Positions 33,645-45,794 of a DNA stretch of 64,000 nucleotides are shown here, one piece after another (positions within the stretch are counted from its first letter, which is position 1; each line of letters opens with the position of its first letter). The notes under the pieces were generated by a model. It was not told where the DNA came from, ran no database searches, and was given only the letters and a program-made list of their open reading frames with translations. A program made the translations under genes and the position numbers. Origin of the DNA: DASRDE01 sp035938175 (GTDB lineage Bacteria > Vulcanimicrobiota > Vulcanimicrobiia > Vulcanimicrobiales > Vulcanimicrobiaceae); the NCBI GenBank assembly GCA_035938175.1, contig DASZHD010000018.1, positions 1 to 64,000 on the forward strand. The letters are read 5' to 3'.

Positions 33645-34625
33645 CTAAGAAGCCGCCGTCCGAACCCTCGTGCTATATTCCTCGAGCATCTGATCGCGGT
33701 ACCACGCCACCGTGCGCCGCAGCCCCTCGTGCAGGCCGACGATCGGTTCGTATCCGATCGCTGCGCGCGCCGCACCGATGTCCGCGAGCGAGTGTTTGAC
33801 GTCGCCGATACGCTCGGCTTCGTACCGCGGCTCACCGCTAAATCCGATAATCTCGGACAGCATGTCGAATACCGCGCGCAGCGTGTGGCGCTGACCCATG
33901 GCAACGTTGAACATACGCCCCGCGACGTTCTCCGCGGGCGCGGCCGCCGCGAGCAAATTCGCCGACACGACGTTGTCGACGTACGTGAAATCGCGGCTTT
34001 GCGTTCCGTCGCCGTAAATCGCCGGCGCGCGGTTTTGCAGCATGTTCGTGATGAATTTCGAAAGCACGCCCGAGTATTGGCTGGCGGCGTCCTGCCGCGG
34101 TCCGAAAACGTTGAAGTATCGCAGCGCAACCGTTTCCATGCCGTACACTTGCGCGAACGCGGCGGCATAGAGCTCGCCGGCGAGTTTCTGGACCGCGTAC
34201 GGCGAGATGGGATTCGCCTTCATATCTTCGCGCTTGGGTAACGTCGGCGTATTGCCGTATGCCGAAGAAGATGCCGCGTACACGACGCGGCGAACGTTGG
34301 CCTCGCGCGCCGCGAGCAGAACGTTGAACGTGCCGTCGATATTCGCGCGGTGGCTCGATACCGGGTCGGCAATCGATTTGGGAACCGACGGAATTGCGGC
34401 CTGGTGAAGTACGTAATCGACGCCCGTGAACGACGCGCCCAGGCGGTCGAAATCGTTGATGTCGATTTCGTAGAATTCGATGGCGTCCCAGTAGCCGTCC
34501 AGATTCTCGCGCTTGCCGGTCTTGAAATTGTCGACGCCGCGCACGCGTTCGCCGCGTTCCACGAGCGCCCGCACGAGCGCCGAACCGATGAACCCCGCGG
34601 CGCCGGTGACCAGATAGGTAGCCAT
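33645..34625 (-). CDS. NAD-dependent sugar-nucleotide epimerase (WbpP/GalE-like SDR)
   Basis: The ATG at 34625 gives a 326-residue extended SDR enzyme. The NAD site is TYLVTGAAGFIGSALV, the catalytic Ser/Tyr/Lys are in YAASSSAYGN and PISPYAVQKLAGE (YxxxK), and YFNVFGPRQDAAS is typical of UDP-sugar 4-epimerases. The DNFKTGKRENL stretch and SVPKSIADPVSSHRANIDGT resemble WbpP-type UDP-GlcNAc epimerases. It would supply a sugar nucleotide for surface polysaccharide, although it is distant from the exopolysaccharide locus. The stop lies three bases from repeat copy B. Confidence 0.85.
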   Translation of the reverse strand: MATYLVTGAAGFIGSALVRALVERGERVRGVDNFKTGKRENLDGYWDAIEFYEIDINDFDRLGASFTGVDYVLHQAAIPSVPKSIADPVSSHRANIDGTFNVLLAAREANVRRVVYAASSSAYGNTPTLPKREDMKANPISPYAVQKLAGELYAAAFAQVYGMETVALRYFNVFGPRQDAASQYSGVLSKFITNMLQNRAPAIYGDGTQSRDFTYVDNVVSANLLAAAAPAENVAGRMFNVAMGQRHTLRAVFDMLSEIIGFSGEPRYEAERIGDVKHSLADIGAARAAIGYEPIVGLHEGLRRTVAWYRDQMLEEYSTRVRTAAS

Positions 34626-34760
34626 CTTCCAGGGATTGTAGCGGCGAGCGCCGGGGCAGCCCAGGGTCGACGGGTCCCGGAGCGCGGGGCCCTTCGACCA
34701 CGCCGCATCCCCCGGCCGATGCGGGCGCACGCCGCTTGCGCCGCGGGCCCGGTGGTTAGC

Positions 34761-35402
34761 TCAGGGCTGCAGACGCCGCATGGTCCAGCCGCGCGCGTCG
34801 CGTTCGAATTCCAAACGGTCGTGCATGCGGTTCGGACGCCCTTGCCAAAACTCGATACGTTTCGGCCGCAAGATGTAGCCGCCCCACGAGTGCGGCCGCG
34901 GAATCTCCTCACCCTCGAAGCGCTCCGCATAATCGATCATTCGCTGATCCAAAACCTCGCGGCTCTCCGCCGGTTCGCTCTGCTCCGACGCCCACGCGCC
35001 GAGTTGGTGGCCGCGCGGACGGCTTGAAAAATACGCATCCGATTCTTCGTCCGGCAGAATCTCGACGTCGCCTTGTATGCGCGCCTGGCGTTCCAGCTGC
35101 GGCCAGTAAAACACGGCGGCCGCCCGGGGAATTGCCGCGAGTTCGCGCCCTTTCCGGCTGAAATAACTCGTGTAGAAAATCAATCCGCGGTCGTCCAGAC
35201 CGCGCAGCAATACGATGCGCGCGCTGGGATAGCCGTCGCTCAGCGTGCACAGACACATCGCGTTGGGCTCCATTGCGCCGATGTCGTGCGCTTCGACGAT
35301 CCATTCCCGGAGCTGCTCGATCGGTTCGCGCAGAATCGAGCTCTCCAGCAATTCCGCGCGTCCGTACATGCGCCGTAAACTCGTTAAGTCGAGATCGCTC
35401 AT
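34761..35402 (-). CDS. pdxH: Pyridoxamine 5'-phosphate oxidase
   Basis: This 213-residue flavoenzyme oxidises PNP/PMP to pyridoxal phosphate. The start at the ATG at 35402 has GAGGA upstream. Conserved segments are NAMCLCTLSDGYPSARIVLL, GLIFYTSYFSRKGREL (FMN), AVFYWPQLERQARIQG, YFSSRPRGHQLGAWAS and the C-terminal IEFWQGRPNRMHDRLEF. Length and order are normal. It ends the minus-strand run that includes the vWA/MoxR module, 10 bases after the vWA gene. Confidence 0.96.
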   Translation of the reverse strand: MSDLDLTSLRRMYGRAELLESSILREPIEQLREWIVEAHDIGAMEPNAMCLCTLSDGYPSARIVLLRGLDDRGLIFYTSYFSRKGRELAAIPRAAAVFYWPQLERQARIQGDVEILPDEESDAYFSSRPRGHQLGAWASEQSEPAESREVLDQRMIDYAERFEGEEIPRPHSWGGYILRPKRIEFWQGRPNRMHDRLEFERDARGWTMRRLQP

Positions 35403-35412
35403 CGTTGCATCC

Positions 35413-36333
35413 TCACGGATACCGCCCCGCCGCAATTCCGGCCAGAAACGTAAGAATCATCACGGCCGCGCCGCACAACGCCGCAGCCAGTGAGACGTCG
35501 ACTGTACGGCGGGAGAACAATGTCGAGCGCCCCAATTGCGCGAGTGCTCCGCGCAACTGCACTGCATCGCCGGCCCGGCTGTACGCGCCGCCGGTCGCCG
35601 CCGCATACGCCCGAAGCGCTTCCTCGTCGATTCCGGCCTCTTGCAACGTTCCGGGGATCAGCGCGCCCGTGTTGGTGCCGATTCCGACGGTGTACAAACG
35701 GATGCCCGCCGAAGCCAGACTTTGCGCCGCTTGCATCGGATCCGTTCCCGCATTATTTTCGCCGTCGGTAACGAGTACCACGATCCGGTGACCGCGTTTG
35801 GGAAGCAGCCGCTGCGCTAGCCCGAGCGCGTCGCCGATCGCCGTGGCGCCATTGGGGGCCGGTATTTGCGAAAGCGCCTCCAAAGCCTGATCGCGATCGC
35901 TCGTCGGACGCACAATTGCCTGCGCATCGCCGGCGAACGATACGATGCCGACGGCCGTGCCGTCCGGCGTCGCGCCGATGAATGCGCGCATCGCCTGCAG
36001 CGCCGCATCCGCGCGCGTGGGCTGCACGTCCGTCGCGTTCATCGATCCCGAGGTGTCGACGCACAGCACGACGGATCCGTCCCGAACCGGCACCGATGCG
36101 CGCACGCGCGGACCCGCAAGCGCGAACAGCGCAACCGCAACCGCCAACACCCAAGCCGCGCTCAACGCGCGGACGGGCCACGCTCGCCCCTGCACCGCCG
36201 TTACCAGAAACGGCAGATTGGAATAGCGCAGCTGTCCGGCACGCCTACGAGATTCCAAGCGGCGCAGCAGCCACACGAAGATCGCGCAGACGGCGAGTAC
36301 GGTGAGCAAGCGCCACGGGTGTTCGAACGTCAT
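35413..36333 (-). CDS. vWA-domain membrane protein (BatA/BatB-like)
   Basis: The ATG at 36333 gives 306 residues: two membrane helices near the N-terminus (about 8-25 and 55-75), a von Willebrand A domain with a complete MIDAS start DTSGS (93-97) and later IVVLVTDGENNAG, and a C-terminal helix before the end GIAAGRYP. This is the BatA/BatB layout. Such proteins work with MoxR ATPases and DUF58 proteins, probably as envelope chaperone or metal-insertion machinery. The start overlaps the DUF58 gene by four bases. Confidence 0.88.
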   Translation of the reverse strand: MTFEHPWRLLTVLAVCAIFVWLLRRLESRRRAGQLRYSNLPFLVTAVQGRAWPVRALSAAWVLAVAVALFALAGPRVRASVPVRDGSVVLCVDTSGSMNATDVQPTRADAALQAMRAFIGATPDGTAVGIVSFAGDAQAIVRPTSDRDQALEALSQIPAPNGATAIGDALGLAQRLLPKRGHRIVVLVTDGENNAGTDPMQAAQSLASAGIRLYTVGIGTNTGALIPGTLQEAGIDEEALRAYAAATGGAYSRAGDAVQLRGALAQLGRSTLFSRRTVDVSLAAALCGAAVMILTFLAGIAAGRYP

Positions 36334-37106
36334 CGCACGCCGAACGCATGCATCAGCGCGGCGCCTCCGTCCTCTTCCTCCCCAAACGCCCCCGTTCGCC
36401 AATTGGCGCGTCGAAAGCGTTCGATCAACTGCTCTTCGCGTTCTCGAACGGCCGCGACGTACTTCCGCGCTTCGCGCGCACCGATGTACAGCAGCTGCGA
36501 CCGCGCGGATTCCGCGTCCGCTATCCGCACGAATCCACGAAGCGGCAGCTCGTCAAACCACGGATCGCGCGCAATCAGCGCGGTACAATCGAAACGGCGT
36601 CCCAAAAACACGATCGCATCGTCGTCCTCGGGCATATCCCAAAAATCGCCGATCGCCAGCAGCGCAGTTCCGCGCGACAGCACGGCGGCAGCCACGTTCA
36701 GCGCGTCCTTCAGCGAGAAAGGTGCGTTACTCGCCATCGGGTACGCGAGCGCTTCGTCGCTGAATATTTGAACGCGCCGGTCGCCGGAGATCGCCGCGCC
36801 GAACCACGCGTCGAGCGCTTCGCGCGCCGCGGCGAGCAGCGGGCGGCGGCGCCCCGCCTGCATCGACGGTGACGTATCCAGTAACACCGCGAGCGTTAGC
36901 GCGACGTCTTCGAAGATCACGCGCGTCTGCAACTGCGCCGAACGCGCCGTCGCGGCCCAATCGATCCGCCGCACGTCGTCACCCGGTGCGTACGCGCGAA
37001 GCTCGACGAATTCGTATCCGTCACCGCGAAATAGCGTGGGCGAACCGGCTCCCGACAGCCGCGGGCGGCGCTTCCCGCGCAAGAGCGCTTCGCGCAAAGC
37101 GTTCAC
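36330..37106 (-). CDS. DUF58-domain protein
   Basis: This 258-residue protein contains the DUF58 signature (FVELRAYAPGDDVRRIDWAA) followed by a degenerate vWA-like fold (LAVLLDTSPSM). DUF58 proteins accompany MoxR ATPases and are thought to bridge them to vWA partners. It overlaps moxR and the vWA gene by four bases each, so the three are made together. There is no membrane segment. Confidence 0.88.
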   Translation of the reverse strand: MNALREALLRGKRRPRLSGAGSPTLFRGDGYEFVELRAYAPGDDVRRIDWAATARSAQLQTRVIFEDVALTLAVLLDTSPSMQAGRRRPLLAAAREALDAWFGAAISGDRRVQIFSDEALAYPMASNAPFSLKDALNVAAAVLSRGTALLAIGDFWDMPEDDDAIVFLGRRFDCTALIARDPWFDELPLRGFVRIADAESARSQLLYIGAREARKYVAAVREREEQLIERFRRANWRTGAFGEEEDGGAALMHAFGVR

Positions 37107-38029
37107 GGCGCCGCAATACTCGCAATCACGGACGCCAGAACGGCTTCCGGATCGGCGCGATCGATCAAGAGTTTGTGCGTGAACGCGATGCGGTGCCGAA
37201 GAACCGGCGGCGCAACGCTTCGCACGTCGTCCGGCAGTACGAAATCCCGGCCCGCCAACAGCGCCTTCGCGCGCGATACGTAAATCAGCGCCAGCGTCGC
37301 TCTCGGGCTCGCGCCGCGCTCGATGTACGGATTGTCACCGCGCGTAGCGAACACCAGGTCCACGACGTACCGTTTGATCTTCTCGTCGACGTGCACGTTG
37401 CGTGCTTGCTCGCGCCAAGCCGCTACGTCGCCAAGCGTTGCGGCGCCGTGCACGAGATCGGTTCGATCCATCGCATAACGCTCCAGGATCTCGCGCTCTT
37501 CTTCTTTAGAAGGAAAATCGAGGTTGATTTTCAGCAGGAACCGGTCGAGCTGCGCCAGCGGCAGCGAGTATGTCCCGTCGGCGTCCAGCGGATTCATCGT
37601 CGCCAGTACGATGAACGGATCGGGAAGCGCGAGCGTTTCGGGCCCGATCGTCACCTGACGTTCCTGCATCGCTTCCAGCAACGCGGACTGCACTTTCGCG
37701 GGCGCGCGGTTGATTTCGTCCGCAAGCACGACGTTTGCAAAAACCGGTCCCAGGACCGTGTTGAAAACGGCTTCGCGCTGATCGAAAACGCGCGTGCCGA
37801 TGATATCCGCAGGCAACAGATCCGGCGTGAATTGCACGCGTTTGAACCGGCCGTCGAGCCCCGCCGCCAATGCGCGGCAGGACAGCGTTTTTGCCAATCC
37901 CGGCGGCCCTTCCAACAGTACGTGACCGTCGGCAATCAGTCCCAGGAGCAGCGATTCGACGACCTCGCGTTGTCCGACGACGGCGCGCGAGAGCGCATCC
38001 AGCAGCGTTTTCGGCCCGGTCGCGATCAT
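37103..38029 (-). CDS. MoxR-family AAA+ ATPase
   Basis: This 308-residue ATPase has the MoxR-type Walker A GPPGLAKT (about 41-48), Walker B with ADEINRAPAKVQSALLEAMQE, the sensor segment VLATMNPLDADGTYSLP and the lid region RGASPRATLAL. MoxR proteins are chaperone-like AAA+ ATPases that act with vWA proteins encoded next door. Four-base overlaps on both sides tie it to the BatD-like and DUF58 genes. Confidence 0.93.
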   Translation of the reverse strand: MIATGPKTLLDALSRAVVGQREVVESLLLGLIADGHVLLEGPPGLAKTLSCRALAAGLDGRFKRVQFTPDLLPADIIGTRVFDQREAVFNTVLGPVFANVVLADEINRAPAKVQSALLEAMQERQVTIGPETLALPDPFIVLATMNPLDADGTYSLPLAQLDRFLLKINLDFPSKEEEREILERYAMDRTDLVHGAATLGDVAAWREQARNVHVDEKIKRYVVDLVFATRGDNPYIERGASPRATLALIYVSRAKALLAGRDFVLPDDVRSVAPPVLRHRIAFTHKLLIDRADPEAVLASVIASIAAP

Positions 38030-38826
38030 GCGTAAACGCTCCGTTCGGACGCATTCAAGAAGTCCTCGATTGCGCCGGCCAATCGCGAGTCTTCGATAAA
38101 GGCGGCGTGTTCGATCAGCGTTGCCAAGCGGCGGCGTTCTTCCGTACCGGCGGCTAGCCGTTTCAGGACGTCTTGCAGTGTTTCACCCTCGTTTGCGCCC
38201 GCGGATCGCCAAAGCGCGGCGCGAACCTCCAGCACGTGCGCGCGGTCTCGGCGCTCCCGCAGTGCGCGCACGGCAACGTCGTACTCGTCTACCGGCACCG
38301 GCGGTGCAGGCGGGTCCGCAGCCGCGACGATCTCCGTTACTGCGGGCCGGGCGGCGCGCCGGCGCGCAAAGATCGCGATCACGACAAACGCGGCCGCCAG
38401 CGCGAGGCCGCCGTAAAACACGACCGCAGCGAACCAGACGATCGCGCTCAAGGGATTCGGCAACGCCGCGCCGCCGACGTACAAATTGAGATCGTTCGAT
38501 GAAAAGCGCTTGGGTTTGCCGTCGCGCGCGTCGATCGCGTCCATCTTTGCCGGGCTGATGTGCAACGGGCCTGACGCGTGGGCTTCGAGCGTTAGGGTCT
38601 CGCGATAGAGCGTGCCGTCGCGACCGTGCACGTACGTGCGTTCGTCGCCGAGTTCTTCGGGCCCGAAAAACGACGGTAAGTACACGTTCGGAAGCGACGC
38701 GACGTTTTCTTTGACTTGAATCGAAACCGTTACGGTAAACGGGACGTTCAGGCGCGGCTGTTGCGTGTCGCTCGTCAGCGCCATGCTGCGAACGTGAAGC
38801 GCGATTAAAGCAAAGGCTGCAACCAC
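38026..38826 (-). CDS. BatD-like membrane protein
   Basis: A GTG start at 38826 overlaps the carA 3' end by 22 bases and gives 266 residues. An N-terminal hydrophobic leader is followed by a beta-sandwich region (about 20-120: LNVPFTVTVSIQVKENVASL) like the oxygen-tolerance protein BatD. A membrane helix (about 130-152) and a cytoplasmic helical C-terminus complete it. It is shorter than typical BatD. Position before moxR, DUF58 and vWA supports the call more than sequence alone. Its overlap with carA ties pyrimidine genes to this module. Confidence 0.65.
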   Translation of the reverse strand: MVAAFALIALHVRSMALTSDTQQPRLNVPFTVTVSIQVKENVASLPNVYLPSFFGPEELGDERTYVHGRDGTLYRETLTLEAHASGPLHISPAKMDAIDARDGKPKRFSSNDLNLYVGGAALPNPLSAIVWFAAVVFYGGLALAAAFVVIAIFARRRAARPAVTEIVAAADPPAPPVPVDEYDVAVRALRERRDRAHVLEVRAALWRSAGANEGETLQDVLKRLAAGTEERRRLATLIEHAAFIEDSRLAGAIEDFLNASERSVYA

Positions 38827-39881
38827 TCGGCAAACAGCCGCCGGGCATCGAACGGCCCGGGCGACGCCTCAGGATGGAATTGCACCGCCGCAACCGGCAA
38901 GTCGCGGTGGCGAAACCCCTCGTTCGTGCCGTCGTTCAAATTGATCATGGTCTGTTCCAACGCCGCCGGCATGCTCTTTGCATCGACGGCATACCCGTGG
39001 TTGTGCGCGGTGACGAGCACTTCACCGCGCCGCAGGTCTTTCACCGGCTGATTACCGCCGCGGTGACCGTACGGAAGTTTGAATGTCTGCGCGCCGCACG
39101 CTAACGCCAGCAACTGATGACCCAAACACACGCCGTACATCGGGCGTTTCCCCAGCATGGATCGCAGCGTGTCGATCGTTTGAGGAAGGTCGGTCGGATC
39201 GCCCGGCCCCGGCGAGATAAAGATCGCTTCCGGCTCGTGCTGCAGAATCTCTTGCGCGTTTGCATCGAACGGCAGCACGGTCACGTTTGCGCCGAGCGCG
39301 ACGAGTTCGTGAATAATCGCCTTTTTTACACCGCAGTCCAGCAACACGACGCGCGGACCGTCCGGTCTGCCCGCGATGTGCTCGGTTTTGGTTGCAACGC
39401 TCGGCACCAACTCCTTCGTCGTCGCGCGGCGCACGAATTCCGTCAGACGTGCTTCCGCAGTCGAAAGTGCCTCTTCACCAACGGCGAGCGCGCCCCAAAT
39501 CGTGCCGTGTTCGCGCAGCGTTATGGTGATAGAGCGCGTGTCGGCGTCGACCATCGTCGGCACTTCTTGATCGTCCAGCCACGCCGGTAAATCGACGCGC
39601 GATGCATGATGCGACGGGTGGCGCGCGATGCGCTTGATCACGGCGCCCGAAACGCAGGCGCGCGGATACTGTGCAACCTCGCCCGAGATCCCGTAGTTGC
39701 CGATCATCGGGTACGTGAACGTCAGAATCTGGCCGGCGTAGGACGGGTCGGTCAGCGCCTCTTCATATCCCGTCATTCCCGTGTAGAACACGGCCTCGCC
39801 TAACGCTAAACCTTCGGCTTCGAGTCCCGTGCCGTCGAAGCGCGTCCCGTCCGCAAGAAAAAGCGCCGCTCGCTTCTTCAT
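38805..39881 (-). CDS. carA: Carbamoyl-phosphate synthase small subunit (glutaminase)
   Basis: The ATG at 39881 gives the normal 358-residue CarA; the frame upstream is a shadow of pyrC. The N-terminal domain shows AVFYTGMTGYEEALTDPSYA. The class I glutaminase has the nucleophile Cys in GVCLGHQLLAL and the His-Glu pair in QFHPEASPGP. It delivers ammonia to CarB. The start overlaps the pyrC stop (ATGA). Confidence 0.96.
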   Translation of the reverse strand: MKKRAALFLADGTRFDGTGLEAEGLALGEAVFYTGMTGYEEALTDPSYAGQILTFTYPMIGNYGISGEVAQYPRACVSGAVIKRIARHPSHHASRVDLPAWLDDQEVPTMVDADTRSITITLREHGTIWGALAVGEEALSTAEARLTEFVRRATTKELVPSVATKTEHIAGRPDGPRVVLLDCGVKKAIIHELVALGANVTVLPFDANAQEILQHEPEAIFISPGPGDPTDLPQTIDTLRSMLGKRPMYGVCLGHQLLALACGAQTFKLPYGHRGGNQPVKDLRRGEVLVTAHNHGYAVDAKSMPAALEQTMINLNDGTNEGFRHRDLPVAAVQFHPEASPGPFDARRLFAEWLQPLL

Positions 39882-41146
39882 GACGACACGCTCTCGAAAG
39901 CGTCGTACGCGACGGCGCCGCCGACGATCGTCGCCATCACGCGCCGCGGAAGCGTCATACCCGCAAACGGCGTCGATTTTCCCTTGGAGCGGAATACCTC
40001 CGGCCGCACGGTCCATTCGCGATCGGTGAAGATCGTGATGTCCGCGGGCGAGCCGCGCCGCAGTGTTCCGCCCGGAACGCCGAGAATGCGGGCGGGATTC
40101 ACGGAAAGCATTTGCACGAACGCGCTGAGCGAGAGTTCGGGTACGGCGTACGCGTAGGCGCCGACCGCGATTTCCAATCCGCTAAAACCGACGGCCGCGC
40201 TACGTACATCACCGGATTTCTCGGCTTCGGTGTGCGGAGCGTGGTCGCTCGCAAATGCGTCGATTTCACCGGCGATGACTGCGCGCCGCAGCGCTTCGAC
40301 GTCTTCTGCGCTGCGCAGGGGCGGATTTACCTTCGCGCCGCCGCCGCGCGTTTCCACGAGCTCGTCGGTAAATACGAGGTGGTGCGGCGTGACTTCGCTG
40401 GTGATTTGGGCACCTTCCTCACGCGCGATCTGCACGATGCCGACGGACGCTTTGGTGGAAACGTGTGCGACGTGCCAACGCTTTCCCGTGTCGCGCGATA
40501 TCAGCGCGTCGCGCGCAACGATCGCATCCTCCGCCACGCCCGGACTTGCCGGGACGCCCAAACGCCGCGCGGCATCGCCAGCGTTCATGACCCCCTTGCC
40601 TTTGAGATCTTCGTCTTCGCAATGCACGATGAAACAGGCGTCGACATCCGCTGCGGCAAGCGCGGCATCGCGTAAAACGCGTGCGTTCATCGTCGTATTG
40701 CCGTCGTCGCTAAACGCCACTGCGCCGGCGCGCGAAAGCGCACGATAATCGAGCAGCTCGGCGCCCTTGCGTCCTTTAGTAATCGCCGCGATCGGATAGA
40801 CGCGGCAGTGCGCCGTTTGCGCACCTAGCCACTCCACCAGCTCCACGGTATCCATCGCCGGATTCGTATTCGGCATCGCTGCAACGGCGGTGAATCCGCC
40901 GGCCACCGCAGCCGCCGTGCCCGTTTCGATCGTTTCCTTTTCCGGATTTCCCGGCACGCGTAAATGCACGTGCATGTCGATGAATCCGGGTGCGACAAAG
41001 GCTCCCGACGCATCGAGCACGGGCTCGTCGACGTCGGGCTCGAGCCGCTCGCCGAGTTCCGCGACGACACCGGCGCGTACGCGAAGATCGACGATCGCGT
41101 CCAGGCCCTGAACGGGATCGATGATGCGCCCCCCTCGAATCAGCAT
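39878..41146 (-). CDS. pyrC: Dihydroorotase, class I
   Basis: This 422-residue amidohydrolase converts carbamoyl aspartate to dihydroorotate. The metal motif is FIDMHVHLRVPG, with VAFSDDGNTT and further His residues in FIVHCEDE and WHVAHVSTKAS, and FASDHAPHTEAEK near the end. A C-terminal beta-sandwich portion (ITIFTDREWTVRPE) is typical of the class. It begins three bases after pyrB. Confidence 0.95.
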   Translation of the reverse strand: MLIRGGRIIDPVQGLDAIVDLRVRAGVVAELGERLEPDVDEPVLDASGAFVAPGFIDMHVHLRVPGNPEKETIETGTAAAVAGGFTAVAAMPNTNPAMDTVELVEWLGAQTAHCRVYPIAAITKGRKGAELLDYRALSRAGAVAFSDDGNTTMNARVLRDAALAAADVDACFIVHCEDEDLKGKGVMNAGDAARRLGVPASPGVAEDAIVARDALISRDTGKRWHVAHVSTKASVGIVQIAREEGAQITSEVTPHHLVFTDELVETRGGGAKVNPPLRSAEDVEALRRAVIAGEIDAFASDHAPHTEAEKSGDVRSAAVGFSGLEIAVGAYAYAVPELSLSAFVQMLSVNPARILGVPGGTLRRGSPADITIFTDREWTVRPEVFRSKGKSTPFAGMTLPRRVMATIVGGAVAYDAFESVSS

Positions 41147-41149
41147 CCG

Positions 41150-42067
41150 TTACGAAGAAACCAGCGTCCGGGCGCCGTTGACCAGAAAATCGAGCACCGC
41201 CATTCGCACGCTGACGCCGTGCATAACCTGCCGCGCGTAACGCCAGCCGGCGAATTCGAGGACGGAATCGTCCAGCTCCACGCCGCGATTGTACGGCCCC
41301 GGATGCATCACGATCGCATCTTCGCGCACGCGTTCGAGCCGTTTGCTGTCCAACCGGTAGCGCGCGATGTACTCGTCGTCGGAGATCGGCATGTCCTCGA
41401 ACCGTTCGCGCTGAATGCGCAAGAGCACGATCGCGTCCACGCGCGAGATCACGGCGTCGAGATCGCGCTCGATGCGCACGCGCGATTGCATGAATCCGGC
41501 CGGCAAAAACCCCTCCGGCCCTACGCATATCACTTCCGCGCCCATGCTCAGCAAGCCGGCGATGCTGGAATGTGCCACGCGGCTGTGCAGCACGTCACCA
41601 ACGATGGCGATTTTTCTGCCGCGCAGATCGGAGAATTCTTCGCGCAGCGTGTAGATGTCCAGCAGCGCCTGCGTGGGATGCGCGTGGCCGCCGTCGCCCG
41701 CGTTGATGACGTGGCCGTCGAAGACGAGCGCAACGCGGCGCGGGAAGCCGGGTTCGGGGTGCCGGATTACGAGCACGCCGACTCCCATGGCGGCAAGCGT
41801 TATCGCCGTGTCCTCCATCGTCTCGCCTTTGCTCAGGCTCGACATCGTGGGCCAAATCGTAATGACGTCGGCGCCAAGCCGTTGCTCCGCGAGCGTGAAC
41901 GAGGTCATCGTGCGCGTGCTGTGTTCGAAAAACATGTTCACGCATGCGACGCCCTCGAGGGCACGCTCGGGGCGTGCGCGTTCGAATTCTTCCGTGCGCG
42001 AAAAGATGTACTCGATTTCGTCGGCAGTGAGGTCGTCGAGATCGATTAAGCTACGTCTCGTCCGCAA
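41150..42067 (-). CDS. pyrB: Aspartate carbamoyltransferase catalytic subunit
   Basis: This 305-residue enzyme condenses carbamoyl phosphate with aspartate. It has the carbamoyl-phosphate loop FEHSTRTMTSF, NAGDGGHAHPTQALLDIYT, and the C-terminal VMHPGPYNRGVELDDSV. No pyrI is adjacent, so regulation by a regulatory subunit is not indicated. It overlaps pyrR by 17 bases. Confidence 0.95.
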   Translation of the reverse strand: MRTRRSLIDLDDLTADEIEYIFSRTEEFERARPERALEGVACVNMFFEHSTRTMTSFTLAEQRLGADVITIWPTMSSLSKGETMEDTAITLAAMGVGVLVIRHPEPGFPRRVALVFDGHVINAGDGGHAHPTQALLDIYTLREEFSDLRGRKIAIVGDVLHSRVAHSSIAGLLSMGAEVICVGPEGFLPAGFMQSRVRIERDLDAVISRVDAIVLLRIQRERFEDMPISDDEYIARYRLDSKRLERVREDAIVMHPGPYNRGVELDDSVLEFAGWRYARQVMHGVSVRMAVLDFLVNGARTLVSS

Positions 42068-42592
42068 CGACTGCCACCTCGTCGGTCTCGGACGGTTGCG
42101 AGCCGACGCTGACGACGACGCGTTCGCGGCGGCTGGTGGGAATGAACCGGCCGACGTAATCGGCCTGCACGGGCAATTCGCGTAGACCGCGGTCGACCAG
42201 GACGCACAAGCGAATAGCGGCCGGGCGCCCCAAGTCGGTGACCGCGTCCAGCGCCGATCGCACGGTTCGACCGGTGTAGAGCACGTCGTCCACGATCACG
42301 ACGATCTTCCCGGCAAGGTCGCCCGGAATCTGCGACTCGGGCAACTCGTGCGAAACGGCATCGTCGCGGTAGAGATTGATGTTCAAGAACCCCAGTTGCG
42401 GTTTACGCGCACTGATGCGCGCGACGCTGTCCGCCAAACGCTGCGCAAGCGCCTCGCCGCCGCGGCGGATGCCGATAAGGTACAAGCCGTTTTGCGCGTC
42501 TTCCGGTTCCAGCACCTGATGCGCTAAGCGGGCGACGATGCGATCGACTTCGGCATGCCCGATCAGGATGCGCCGTTTTGCGGTCGATGCCG

Positions 42593-42596
<4 letters not shown>
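42051..42596 (-). CDS. pyrR: Bifunctional pyr-operon regulator / uracil phosphoribosyltransferase
   Basis: This 181-residue PRTase-fold protein has the PRPP loop KIVVIVDDVLYTGRTVRSA and the N-terminal HQVLEPEDAQNGLYLIGIRRGG typical of PyrR. PyrR binds pyr mRNA in response to UMP in Firmicutes. Here it is embedded directly behind valS, with no leader space and no visible attenuator stem pair, so its RNA-binding role is not supported by local sequence. It overlaps valS by four bases. Confidence 0.9.
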
Positions 42597-45232
<2,636 letters not shown>

Positions 45233-45260
45233 GGCCGGAGTGGTTTCGAAGATCCGCCCC

Positions 45261-45392
45261 TTATGTCATTCCCTCGTCCTTCAATGCCGGGCTCGTCGTT
45301 GCAAACTCCTCGAGCGCACGAGCATCAGGCACGCGGTATGCGTCAGATCGCCGGCCGCCGAATTGGCGGCCGAACTTGCGGTAGGGCGGTTC
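45261..45392 (-). other. Open-frame remnant between valS and the DUF4279 pseudogene
   Basis: A 43-codon stretch open after a stop at 45393-45395 reads as a plausible protein tail (PYRKFGRQFGGRRSDAYRVP and onward) ending at a TAA, but has no start codon in reach. It may be the 3' end of a decayed gene or chance. No function can be given. Confidence 0.25.
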
Positions 45393-45402
45393 TTACGGTC
45401 AA

Positions 45403-45777
45403 CTATGATTCAAGCATGATGTAGGTATCGATGTCGATGTCGGCACCAAGCCGTAAAGCTCCTTAACTCGATCGGCCCGAAACGTAATCGCGGGAGTGCA
45501 ATCACTTTGATAATAGACGACAATTCGCATCCATGCTCCGAATTTCGCTGCTATTTGTTCCAAAAGAGGCCCAGCGTTTCGAATACGCCGGAGTATGCTG
45601 TCGACTTGCTCTTCGATGTCGACCTTTAACGTTTGCCGTTTTTGCTTGCTCGCCTTTGCGCCAGATGTCATCAGGCACCTCGCGCAGCTGAGCGACGTCC
45701 ACTTTGTCCCATTCTTCTTCGTTTTCTGGTGTTATGAAAAAGTGAGCGCGCAGCTCCCAGTTGGTATTTGCGTTCAG
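45403..45777 (-). pseudogene. DUF4279-family gene broken by two frameshifts
   Basis: Three successive segments in different frames together make a normal DUF4279 protein. The N-terminal part (NTNWELRAHFFITPENEEEW to DDIWRKGEQ) is in one frame. The middle (LKVDIEEQVDSILRRI to ITFRADRVKELYGL) is in a second frame after a shift in the A-rich stretch near 45638-45650. The end (ADIDIDTYIMLES then TAG at 45403) is in a third frame after a shift near 45445. The expected start codon is a CTG. This looks like a degraded gene unless the sequence contains errors. The function of DUF4279 is unknown to me. Confidence 0.7.
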
Positions 45778-45794
45778 CCGACCTCAGTACGTGT

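Noticed and set aside
34745..34765. tRNA-like GGTGGTTAGCTCAG on the plus strand
   Set aside because: It overlaps the pdxH stop, and no acceptor stem partner or T-loop (GTTCGA) follows at the right distance.
45233..45402. T-box or PyrR attenuator leader for the valS-pyr run
   Set aside because: No T-box core sequence, no paired terminator/antiterminator stems and no T run were seen.
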